A stretch of DNA of 27,500 bases, taken from positions 5,615,680 through 5,643,179 of the forward strand of contig CM035350.1 of NCBI GenBank assembly GCA_020137815.1, read 5' to 3'. Numbering within the stretch: position 1 is the stretch's first letter; each line of letters begins with the position of its first letter. Shown here in pieces: positions 1 through 9,220 of the stretch. The notes beneath the pieces were generated by a model. The model saw only the letters and a program-made list of their open reading frames with translations. It was not told the DNA's origin and searched no databases. The position numbers were made by a program, and so were the translations under genes. The DNA is from Hormiphora californensis. Taxonomy: Eukaryota > Ctenophora > Tentaculata > Cydippida > Pleurobrachiidae.

Positions 1-592
1 ATTCACATAACGACCAAGTTTCATATCGATTGGATAAGATTTTGGGTGGCTACGGTGAAAAATATCGTATTTTTGGCATTTTTAACTTCCCCGACGCGAT
101 TTACGACCCTTAAACATTGAGTTACGGGAAATCGCTATCAAGTAAAATGAAGTTCAAACGATTCTCTTTCCCCATTATTGCGTTAGTTTTTTGATTTAGA
201 GCCGTTTTCAGGGTCTTAAAAGCGTTTGAAAAATGTAAGTCTTTTTGTCGCAATGACGTCACCCCGTGACGTCACTGCTGTAAAGATCGGATCAAAAATC
301 TGAGCCCGTACTTACATCCGCCTTGGTCCAAGGTACCAGTGTACAAATTTTCAGGGGTCTAGCTCAAAAACTGTGGGAGGAGTTTGAAAAACCAATTAAC
401 GGACAGACTGACTAACATTATGGAATTTATTATATGGATTCCTTATTTTTTCATTTGGCCGATTTATACCACCATACCCCTCTCTCGAATGTATGTAATA
501 ACACAAAATGTAATGACACATAAAAAATACGTTCTTTTTGGTTTTACAAATTCCAGATAGAGAAAATTCCATTTAACATTTTACTTATACTG

Positions 593-593
<1 letters not shown>
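1..593. other. Intergenic/repeat-like sequence with paired CRE octamers
   Basis: No coding sequence is visible. The stretch has the texture of an interspersed non-coding repeat: A/T-rich with a 'ggacagactgactaac' tail-like segment near 400-415. Two perfect palindromic TGACGTCA octamers (the CREB/ATF binding consensus) lie at 254-261 and 267-274, 13 bp apart. It lies downstream of the ClpX stop codon, so a promoter role for ClpX is unlikely. Its repeat status is an impression that needs a genome-wide copy count. Confidence 0.3.
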
Positions 594-686
<93 letters not shown>

Positions 687-817
687 TTACACACTCACAC
701 ACACTCACTCACACACACTCACTCACACACTCTCACACTCACTCACTCACACACACACACACACTCACTCACACACACTCACTCACACTCTCTCTCACAC
801 ACTCTCTTACTCACACA
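594..817. repeat. (CA)n microsatellite grading into (ACTC)/(ACAC) repeats
   Basis: An almost pure CA dinucleotide run fills about 594-682. It then degrades into mixed ACTC/ACAC/TCTC units up to about 817. It lies roughly 170 bp beyond the ClpX stop codon, in the likely 3' UTR or 3' flank. It is non-coding. Confidence 0.95.
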
Positions 818-989
818 GTACGCTGTCACACCCTGACATCAATAATACAATTTCCCGGGCTGTGTGAGTTACACACATTGGTATAAAATCTCAACCCTAC
901 TTTAAAAAAACACAAAACCACTGTCCTTGTCATATCACACATGACAACACACCGTTTAATTCAATCTGTTTAGTTTCAATTCAGTCTGT

Positions 990-3900
990 TTATACGGTCA
1001 CCGCCTGTTGGCTGACAACATCACTCTGTTTCTCTCGGTGTTTCTGGATGGGAGGACTCTGTCCCTCGACACTCTCTCGCGTTACCACAACTTCACAAAT
1101 ATCAGATCCGGGCACATCAAACATGATATCTGTTAGTGTGGTCTCTAGAATGCTCCTCAAACCCCTGGCACCTGGGAAAAAGGGGGTTTAGGGACCTGGG
1201 AAGAATGGGGTTTAGGGACTGGGAAGAATGGGGTTTAGGCACCTGGGAAAAGGGGGGGGGGGTTAGGGACTGGGAAGAAGGGGGTTTAGGGACCTGGGAA
1301 GAAGGGGGTTTAGGGACCTGGGAACGGGGGGGGGTTCAGGATAAATGGTTCGGACGTATATGCCACTTAAGGGTACGCTAACCAAAATTTTTTTTCGAGT
1401 GCAGGGAAATCTCTCACCGCAGGGTTGTAGGCCATGCCAAGGAGACCTCAAATATGCAATTTTAGCCCTCAAGTCGAATTCATATTTTTGCTACAGCCGT
1501 TTTAAAATCGTCTTGAAAATTTCTGAAAAGACGTTTTTGACACCTTAAAAATACATTTTCAGGGCTAGAAGCTTAAAATTATGGGGATTTGAAGGGGATA
1601 GGAAGGTTTATCGACACAAAAATTTTTATTAAAATCGGTGATGATTTTCGGTCGTGAGATTGATTTACTTTTTTCCCTCTTAAAGGCCCTATTTAGCAAA
1701 GTTCCGAAAGTTTGTGAAGGCTGTAAATTGGTGAAAAGTTGCGTCTAACGATTATCTAAGTGGCCATAAATTTTTGGCGTGTCCTTATTTGAGACAAGTT
1801 GTACAGAGCTTTTTTTGTGAAAGCCGTTTTTTTAGAAATAAAGAAATAGCCTGTATCTCAAAAACGACTGATTTTAGAGACCTGAGAACAAGCTTAAACG
1901 ATTCAGAAGGTCCGATTTTGGGGGGGTCTTCTGAGAGACATTTTTCTCCTACTTCAACGGTTTTTGCTGTAATTGCGAAAAAGGATTTAGCAAGAAGGTG
2001 GAAAAGCAGCACGAAGCAGGCTGTCGGAACTCCTCTTTTGCCCTCTTCAAAGGATTTGTTTTTCGCAATTACAGCGAAAACCGTTGAAGTAGGAGAAAAA
2101 TGTCTCTCAGAAGACCCCCCCAAAATCGGACCTTCTGAATCGTTTAAGCTTGGTCTCAGGTCTCTAAAATTAGTCGTTTTTGAGATACCGGCTATTTCTT
2201 TATTTCTAAAAAAACGGCTTTCACAAAAAAAGCTCTGTACAACTTGTCTCAAATAAGGACACGCCAAAAATTTGTGGCCACTTAGATAATCGTTAGACGC
2301 AACTTTTCACCAATTTACAGCCTTCACAAACTTTCGGAACTTTGCTAAATAGGGCCTTTAAGAGGGAAAAAAGTAAATCAATCTCACGACCGAAAATCAT
2401 CACCGATTTCAATAAAAATTTTTGTGTCGATAAACCTTCCTATCCCCTTCAAATCCCCAAAATTTTAAGCTTCTAGCCCTGAAAATGTATTTTTAGGGTA
2501 TCAAAAACGTCTTTTCAGAAATTTTCAAGACGATTTTAAAACGGCTGTAGCAAAAATATGAATTCGACTTGAGGGCTAAAATTGCATATTTGAGGTCTCC
2601 TTGGCATGGCCTACAACCCTGCGGTGAGAGATTTCCCTGCACTCGAAAAAAAATTTTGGTTAGCGTACCCTTAAGGGGGTGGGTGTTTTTTCAAACTTGC
2701 CACTTAGTGTTTTTCGCTAAATGGTCATTTTTTGGCCAGATTTGGTCAATTTTCGGCCAAATTTGGTCAATTTTCGGTAAAAATTGGGATTCTTCGAGGT
2801 GGACCTGAAAAATTTTCAAATTTCAATTTTCTCGCGCGCGAAAATTTTTTCTGGAAATTTTTTGGTTTTGGTCCCAGAAAACAGCCTAAATTTTGCCATT
2901 TTTTGGGCAAAAAAGCTAGTTTTTCGGTAAATTTTGGGGGTTTAGGGGTCTATTTGGGGTTTGACCACTAAAAAAAACTGATTAAGTGGTCAATTTTAGG
3001 GGGTGGGGGGGTCCTTTTGGATTTTGACCACTTAAGCAATTTTTAGGCATATACGTCCGACCACTTAATCCTGAACCCCCCCCCGCTGGGAAGAAGGTGG
3101 TTTAGGGACTGGGAAGTAGGGGTTTAGGGACTGGGAAGGAGGGGGTTTAGGGACTGGGAAGAAGGGGGTTTAGGGACTGGGAAGGAGGGGGTTTAGGGAC
3201 TGGGAAGGAGGGGGTTTAGGGACTGGGAAGAAGGGGGTTTAGGGACTGGGAAGAATGGGGTTTAGGGACCTGGGAAGAAGGGGGTTTAGGGACCTGGGAA
3301 GAAGGGGGTTTAGGGACCTGGGAAGAATGGGGTTTAGGGACCTGGGAAGAAGGGGGTTTAGGGACTGGGAAGAAGGGGGTTTAGGGACTGGGAAGAAGGG
3401 GGTTTAGGGACTGGTAAGAAGGGGGTTTAGGGACTGGGAAGAAGGGGGTTAGGGACCTGAGAAGAATGGGGTTTAGGGACCTGGGAAGAATGGGGTTTAG
3501 GGACCTGGGAAAAAGGGGGGTTAGGGACCTGAGAAGAAGGGGGTTTAGGGACTGGGAAGAAGGGGGTTTAGGGACTGGGAAGAAGGGGGTTTAGGGACTG
3601 GTAAGAAGGGGGTTTAGGGACTGGGAAGAAGGGGGTTAGGGACCTGAGAAGAATGGGGTTTAGGGACCTGGGAAGAAGGGGGTTAGGGACCTGAGAAGAA
3701 TGGGGTTTAGGGACCTGGGAAGAAGGGTGTTTAGGAATCTGGGAAGAAGGGTGTTTAGGGACCTGTGAAGAAGGTGGTTTAGGGACCTGTGAAGAAGGGG
3801 GTTTAGGGACCTGAGAAGAATGTGGTTTAGGGAACTGGGAAGAAGGGAGTTTGGGGACTTGGGAAGAATGGGGTTTAGGGACCTGGGAAGAATGGGGTTT

Positions 3901-6702
3901 AGGGACCTGAGAAGAATGTGGTTTAGGGACCTGGGAAGAAGGGAGTTTGGGGACCTGGGAAGAATGGGGACCGGCAGATATTCAGTTAATACACACTTTT
4001 TCCCGTAGACTTTACCCCACTACGGGCCCTAGTGGGGGGAACTCGGAACACCCTGTACCTGGAACTCACCTGTTCTCTTCTGTATAGCGAGGTCAGCTAT
4101 AGCGTTGAGTGAGTCATCTGTGAACGTTAGCGTACACTCATCCAGCTCCAATAAGTACTTGTATTGAGCGATGATGGAGTTTTTAGGTTTAGTTAGAATC
4201 GTGACCAATGCCTCCCGATCTGAATAAAAGTATGTTAACATGTCAGCAGCTGTGCTGACCAACCTGTCACTAGGTTTGAAATTAAATTTTTATGCAGCAC
4301 TGTGGAAACAGGCAGGGCTTTGAAATGGGTGGTAACCCTCATGTACCCACTAAAGTCTGATTTTTTGGGGTGACAACTTAAAAATTTCCGACTTTACCCA
4401 CACCTATAATACTAGGGAGAAGTATCACAAAGTTTGAGCGGGGTTGAGCTTACCCAGCGACATGAGAGGAACTGCTACGGGCATTCTGCCAACGAATTCT
4501 GGAATAATTCCAAAATTGACCAAGTCCTCTGCGTCAATATCCCGCAAAAATTTATCGTTTATTTTTAACTGATCTTGGAATGAAGTTTTCTTGTCGTTAA
4601 GAGCGGCATCGTCACCACTCACTACACTTCCAAATCCAATTGTTTTCTTAATTTTCCGGGATCTGAAACATTTTAAAGTTTTACTGGAAATAAAAGAACA
4701 ATCAGCTACGGCCCATATGAAATTATTGTCTCACAAAAGACAGCCCTCTTACTGCAGTCACATAGTATGAAAGATATACCAAATCGACCCTTCCATACCT
4801 GACAATTTTCTCAATTCCTCCAAAGGCACCGGATGCAATAAACAATATATTTGTTGTGTCAACTTGAACGGGATCAGAGCGGAGTTTTCGAGAGGGTATA
4901 AGTCGCTCTGGGATTGTGACTAGTGTGCCCTCGAGGAGTTTTAGCAGGGCTTGTTGGACTCCCTCCCCTGAGACATCCCTGACACTTGTCTCCTTTGATC
5001 GCATCGAGATTTTATCAACCTGGGGGGGGGGGTACTCAAAGTATGTACAACTAAACATGCTAGAAACAGGGAGGGAACAGGGGGATTGTTTTCATTTACA
5101 TGATGTTATTCTACACTGTGCACTGTGTCAACAAAAGTTTGTATTCAAACCAATAGCATGACAACTGCAGGGCAGTTTTAGATAAGATTTGAAACATTTA
5201 TAGATAATAACTCTAAAATTCAGACGTCCACAGGCAGATGGGTATCAAATTACTGGCAACGCTTAGTTTAGCCGTCATGTTATCTATAAATAGACACATG
5301 GCTAATTTCTTATACTCCGTGTAAACCGGCTAAAAGAGAATTCTTTCATAATTACATATTCGAAGACATTATTTATATCCGCTCGCGGTCGAGCTTCTCT
5401 ATCTCATACACTTTTCTCCTCTTTTTCTCTCTCACTTTCTCTCTCCTCCATACTTGATTTACACACACTACCGGCTCTGACCTAATAATATCCTCCCGGA
5501 AACACAAGTTACACGAGCACTGCTGTATGTATCGGACTACTAAAACAGTCAACTAAACCATTCTACTCAGCTGCAGCTGTATTCACTATTATTTCTCACT
5601 ATCGAATGTTACTCTTTTCTTACCTCATCCAAAAATACAATTCCTTTCTGGCACTTTTCCAAGTTAAAATCGGAGGCAATGAGAAGTTTAGCGACGATCG
5701 ACTCAACGTCCTCACCAACGTAGCCCGCTTGAGTTAGGGAGGTACAATCGCATATGGTCATGGGCACTTTGAGGCATTCTGCAACCGACTGAGCGAGGAG
5801 CGTCTTTCCAGTTCCTGATAATGGGAGAGAAATTCAATGAAACAGTTTATAACTTTCTCTCTCTCTCTCTCTCTTGTTCGTATTCCAGGAATATAAGGCG
5901 TATGCTTGATAAAAATCACATGCACGCATAATGCCCCCATAATGCTATAACCTCTCTCCCATCACTACCCTCCCAAATACCTGTAGGACCGAGTAGGAGG
6001 ACATTAGTTTTATCCATTTTGGAGACACCACTCAGCCTCTTCTCTTCTGATAAGTTAACTTCAATCCTCCGGTAATGATTATAGATTGCCACTGATAGGA
6101 CCTTCTTGGCGTGCTCTTGACCAATAACAAACTCATTGAGATAACTGAAAATCTCTTTGGGCGTGGGTAGAACTTGTTCCTCTTGAGGTGGTGCTTGGTT
6201 CACGTGACTGAGGGAATTCTAATTAGTATTGTGAGGACTGAGGTCTCTCCCTCTAGTTACTCTCTTGTAAAGCACCAGTAATTCTTACCTGGACTCTACT
6301 CGGATGTTGTCGTTCATGATATCAATATCGAGCACAAAGAAATACTCGCAGTGCTGACATTTGAAGAAACGAGGTGAAGTTGGCCCATTTTTCAGGTTGT
6401 TTAGCACCCCTCCGCATTTAGGGCATCTGCAGTTGTTAGAATCACTGGTACTGTCTGAGGACTGAGAAGGGGATATATAATAAGTAATAACTAAAACTGT
6501 TAGTCTAACAGCTGTATAGTTTTAACTAAACGTTTCAAGATAAACTATTATTTTGACTTACAAATCGAGTTTGAAGGGCTAAAGGCGGGGTAGGTAAGGT
6601 CTGACGAGTGCATGTGTAATGTCGCTGACAGCACTGCCCATTTCTAATAGAACCCAGACATCTGAGTGCTCTAATAGATCTGGTACTGACTAAACTAAAC
6701 AT
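990..6702 (-). CDS. CLPX: Mitochondrial ClpX, ATP-dependent unfoldase subunit of ClpXP
   Basis: Eight exons, read on the minus strand: 6702-6562, 6461-6289, 6207-5981, 5814-5624, 5019-4799, 4662-4454, 4219-4070, 1171-990. All introns are GT-AG and phases match throughout, giving 497 aa plus stop. Residues 1-47 have seven Arg and no acidic residue, as expected of a mitochondrial presequence. A C4 zinc finger follows (CPKC at 60-63, CQHC at 82-85). The AAA+ module has Walker A GPTGTGKT (178-185), pore loop GYVG (211-214), Walker B FLDE (241-244) and the ClpP-docking IGF loop (326-328). The sensor-2 segment GARGLR (438-443) starts on the codon split between exons 7 and 8. The family forms ATP-driven hexamers that unfold proteins and feed them to ClpP in the matrix. 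The protein is shorter than human CLPX (about 633 aa), mainly between zinc finger and Walker A and at the C-terminus. All key residues are intact. The last intron is exceptionally long (4069-1172) and filled with repeats. Confidence 0.95.
1172..1324. repeat. G-rich minisatellite, proximal segment (ClpX last intron)
   Basis: About seven units of roughly 22-24 bp, consensus GGGGTTTAGGGACCTGGGAA, directly abut the last ClpX exon. On the gene's sense (minus) strand each unit reads as a pyrimidine tract ending in CCCAG, i.e. like a 3' splice site. The genuine acceptor (AG at 1173-1172) sits in the first unit. The same array resumes at 3085 after an inserted element. Confidence 0.9.
1325..3084. mobile_element. 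Inserted element with ~40-bp terminal inverted repeats
   Basis: The ends at 1325-1364 and 3046-3084 are imperfect inverted copies; both carry GGTTCAGGAT next to a G-run and CGGACGTATATGCC inside. The same minisatellite flanks both ends, so the element appears to have landed inside the array. It contains a 1.3-kb palindrome and a 370-bp A/T-rich single-copy part. The motif GACCACTTAA (or its complement) recurs at about 2985, 3026 and 3059, with partial forms near 1363, 2699 and 2963; these could be subterminal transposase sites. No transposase ORF is visible, so it is probably a non-autonomous DNA transposon or foldback element. The family is unknown. Confidence 0.7.
1366..2675. repeat. Large near-perfect palindrome, ~610-bp arms
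   Basis: The left arm (1366 to about 1980) and right arm (about 2060-2675) are reverse complements around a spacer of about 80 bp. The 160-aa reading frames on the two strands here are near-identical only because of this symmetry and are not genes. Scattered substitutions separate the arms (for example near 1545 and 1580), so this is an aged inverted duplication rather than a simple read-hairpin artefact. Confidence 0.9.
3085..3970. repeat. G-rich minisatellite, distal segment (ClpX last intron)
   Basis: Roughly 39 tandem units of 21-24 bp, consensus GGGGGTTTAGGGACTGGGAAGAA, occur with two versions of the core (GGGACTGGG and GGGACCTGGG). Higher-order blocks repeat: the unit series near 3360-3470 recurs near 3540-3650. 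The plus strand has dense G-runs with G-quadruplex potential. The transcribed RNA would be C-rich with repeated CCCAG. Open frames through it (for example 3820-4008) are repeat-derived. Confidence 0.95.
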
Positions 6703-6896
6703 TACTGACCATCCCCTATAAGAAAAGTGTCAGACATACTGGGAAAAAAGAAGAAGGAGCCCTGCGTGTGAACTGATTTTTTATTATTATTCAATGGTCA
6801 ATGGGTAGAATTCAGTCTGAAAACAAAAAAAGTCTGAAAACTAAGAATTCAACTTGATAGCCGTTGGGGAAGTGGGAGCTTCTGGCCTAGTGCACG
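6703..6896. other. Spacer upstream of ClpX
   Basis: This is the gap between the ClpX start codon and the LINE-like element's 3' end. It should hold the ClpX 5' UTR and promoter. No TATA box or other recognisable site stands out. An A/T-rich stretch lies at 6775-6800. Confidence 0.4.
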
Positions 6897-7088
6897 CATC
6901 AATATCAATATCAATTACAACATTTATAACAGAGTCAATATAGATTAAAAATATATACGACCCTACCCGCTCTTACACTTACATACATATAAAATTATAT
7001 GTATGCTTTTAGGCTGAAAGGCCAACAGGCTTCAGCAGTTACCTAAAGCGGGCTTACTAAACTAGAGTAACAGTGTATAAGAAAAATA

Positions 7089-8051
7089 TTATCCAACTTG
7101 GATTATATTGTTTTTAATATAGTACTTTCCACTCGGGTCTTCTAAGCGGAGTTTTTTCATCGTGTTTATAAGAGTTTTTCGCTCTCTAATTTGAATCGGG
7201 GTTAAATCAGGTGACAGGTAAACAGCTGAAAAATGTTCCGAGTTCTTGAGCTGTCGTGATTTTTTCAGCAGAGCCAAAAGTGTTGCTCGCCTTTCAAAAG
7301 AAACCAAAATTGGCCGAGGGCCCTTCTCGTTTCTCTCGCCGATACGTTTCATTGAGTTAACTTTTGGTTTTTCGTTCAACTCGGCAAACACACCATCAAC
7401 ACTATTCCTAGTCAGGCGGTCAGTTGTTTCTGGTATACCGAAAATAACAAGGTTTTTCTCCCTGTCGGACGATGGTGTGGAAGCAGGATCTTGAGAAGAC
7501 TTTCTCACCACCGGAGAGACTGCGGCACAGTTTTGAGCCAGTACAGTAGAGTAGGCTTTCACCTTCTGCACTGAAGTTTTTACGGAACTCAGTTGCTCCT
7601 TTTGGGCGTTAATAACGGTTTGTTGTAGCTCAATCACATTGACACGGTGGCGGTCAAGTTCTTCCTTGCACTTTCGTAACTCCTCCTCGAGTTTCCTCGT
7701 ACTAACAATCTCATCAAGGCTGTGCATTGCACATTTGAGAAGTTTTACACTGGACAAAAACGTTTTACATGTGGCGTCAATTATTTCCTCTTTAGATAAG
7801 TTCTTGAGAGAATGTCTAAAATAGGTGTTTATATCTTTATAAACTGTACCAGCACTATCAGGGGTCAGTTTTGACTCAGGAAAATGTTTGAAAAAGTTGT
7901 AGCTATCTGTTACCAGCTGAGGTTCAACATTCATCTCTTCCGAGGTTCCCGCGTATTCCAATCTCATGATCTCCGAAACATAGTCATTCACTGATTTTAT
8001 CAATCGTTCATTCGTAGGGTTATCGCCCTCGTTGTCGTTCGTTCCCATCAC
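7089..8051 (-). CDS. LINE ORF1-type RNA-binding protein (320 aa)
   Basis: A single uninterrupted 320-aa frame opens at M1, with a second Met directly after it. The N-terminal third is acidic and helical. Residues about 115-165 are heptad-like and charged (EEELRKCKEELDRHR), a probable coiled coil. Residues about 199-320 look like the RRM-plus-C-terminal domain of non-LTR retrotransposon ORF1 proteins: KNLVIFGIPE, then KRIGERNEKGPRPILVSF, then the basic tail segment DPSGKYYIKNNIIQVG. Such proteins coat element RNA and act as nucleic-acid chaperones. No RT-encoding ORF2 follows, so this copy would need proteins in trans, or may have been co-opted. The intact frame suggests it is young or under selection. 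Which LINE clade it belongs to cannot be decided here. Confidence 0.75.
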   Translation of the reverse strand: MMGTNDNEGDNPTNERLIKSVNDYVSEIMRLEYAGTSEEMNVEPQLVTDSYNFFKHFPESKLTPDSAGTVYKDINTYFRHSLKNLSKEEIIDATCKTFLSSVKLLKCAMHSLDEIVSTRKLEEELRKCKEELDRHRVNVIELQQTVINAQKEQLSSVKTSVQKVKAYSTVLAQNCAAVSPVVRKSSQDPASTPSSDREKNLVIFGIPETTDRLTRNSVDGVFAELNEKPKVNSMKRIGERNEKGPRPILVSFERRATLLALLKKSRQLKNSEHFSAVYLSPDLTPIQIRERKTLINTMKKLRLEDPSGKYYIKNNIIQVG

Positions 8052-8191
8052 TACCTAGAGGCTCACGCCTCAAATTAATTTGTTTAAAGTAGTGTTGAAA
8101 AGTTTGATCCCTGTGCGATTGAAGAAGAGATGGTAGCCCTGAAAAAGTGTAAAACTCCAAAGTAGGTGCCATGGGCGTTGCAAAAAAGACT

Positions 8192-8266
8192 CTTTTTGGA
8201 AATTTTAGTTTCAAAATTTTTATGATTCTGGATCATAAAAATTCTGAAACTAAAATTTCCAAAAAG
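8192..8266. repeat. Hairpin, 35-bp arms, 5-nt loop
   Basis: Arms 8192-8226 and 8232-8266 are inverted copies with very few mismatches (core GGAAATTTTAGTTTC). The hairpin lies upstream of the LINE-like ORF1 and may be the 5' end of that element or a tiny independent palindrome. Confidence 0.85.
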
Positions 8267-9220
8267 TGCACGAAATTCATTTTCTGAATTTATCTTTTTT
8301 ATTTGCATTTTATTTGATTTACAGCTGAACACCATTTATTTTCCTCTAGACTGAAAGACCATCTCTGGAAAGCCTTACACGACATAACTTAATTCGCTGC
8401 TGTGGTGTGGGCCCCTTTCTCTTCTTTTATCTTTACAGTAACTGTCCTTCTTCCGCACATAGCTTACATTGTACTCAAATTGAAGGTTTGGAGTGGTGTT
8501 GAACAGTTTGAAACAAGATGGTGGACCCGCACCACAGATGTGAATTATAACTGATCTTAACATCTACCCAACAGTCGACATGACGTTAAATTCGGGGTAT
8601 GGTTCATGGGGGAGGGAGGTAGGGGATTGGGAATCAAGGGTAAGTATTAAGTATAATTGTTATTATTAATGAGTGAAATAAATTTAGCTTACAACTAGTA
8701 TAAGAGTGTGTTTTAGCCTTATAGCTACTTTTTTTTAAATATTTTTAAATGAGGTTTTTAAGACGTAAGCACTCGCGCCATAGGCTGCTAAACTATTAGT
8801 AAGAGTCAGTCGGGTATTTATTTAATGTGCAATTTGTACGTTTATATAATATCCTTTCAAATCATTTGTGTGCGCGCGCGGCCCGGTTTAACAACCTACC
8901 GCGCGGCAAGCAATAGCGGTCAACTTTACAATTTCTGGCCGCTGAAGGCCTGACGCAAGAATTGAGTACAAAATAAGTAATATGAATTTGTTAGACATGA
9001 AATTAAATTACTGATAATAAATATGTACATTAATTTCAACACATGGAATAAATTTTAAGTCAAATGTGTCCAGCAGTAATTTTGGTTCGAAATTCAAATG
9101 TCCGAAATCGAATTGGAAAAGTAGTAGAACTCGGCTGTGTGGTAGCGGTTTCAAGATATTTGTGAAGAATTAATAAACTTTTTGGAACACTTTTACGAAC
9201 ACTGAGGGATGAACCCATGA
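8267..9220. other. Intergenic, no gene recognised
   Basis: No convincing ORF or RNA gene is present. The segment 8470-8525 weakly resembles 8085-8140 (both contain 'agtgttgaa..agtttga' and 'agatggt'), so two diverged copies of a LINE 5' UTR-like unit may be present. A short CG-rich patch (gcgcgcgcggcccgg) lies near 8872. Confidence 0.4.

Larger units (their letters stand above)
6897..8266 (-). mobile_element. ORF1-only LINE-like element
   Basis: The element has an intact ORF1 (7089-8051) and a roughly 190-bp 3' region ending in about three copies of a TATCAA-type hexamer (6899-6917, plus-strand reading), like the short tandem tails of CR1/L2-class LINEs. No endonuclease or reverse transcriptase frame follows. 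The 5' limit is uncertain: a 35-bp-arm hairpin ends at 8266, and the octamer AGTGCACG occurs both at 8265-8272 and just beyond the tail near 6890. This could be a short target-site duplication or chance. The exact boundaries are inference. Confidence 0.5.

Noticed and set aside
1136-1381. Gly/Trp-rich repeat protein in the minisatellite (also 3820-4008)
   Set aside because: It is a simple translation of the tandem repeat inside a ClpX intron and overlaps the last ClpX exon antisense.
1774-2267. Two near-identical 160-aa frames on opposite strands
   Set aside because: They are mirror images created by the 1366-2675 palindrome, and the protein shows no recognisable features.
3085-3970. Possible CRISPR-like repeat array
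   Set aside because: The units are contiguous with no unique spacers; it is an ordinary minisatellite in a eukaryotic intron.
5916-6203. Separate small ClpX-like genes or a broken ClpX pseudogene
   Set aside because: The fragments join through eight exons with GT-AG introns and matching phases into one intact frame.
7246-7494. Plus-strand frames inside the LINE ORF1
   Set aside because: They are shadows of the 320-aa minus-strand frame, without recognisable sequence.
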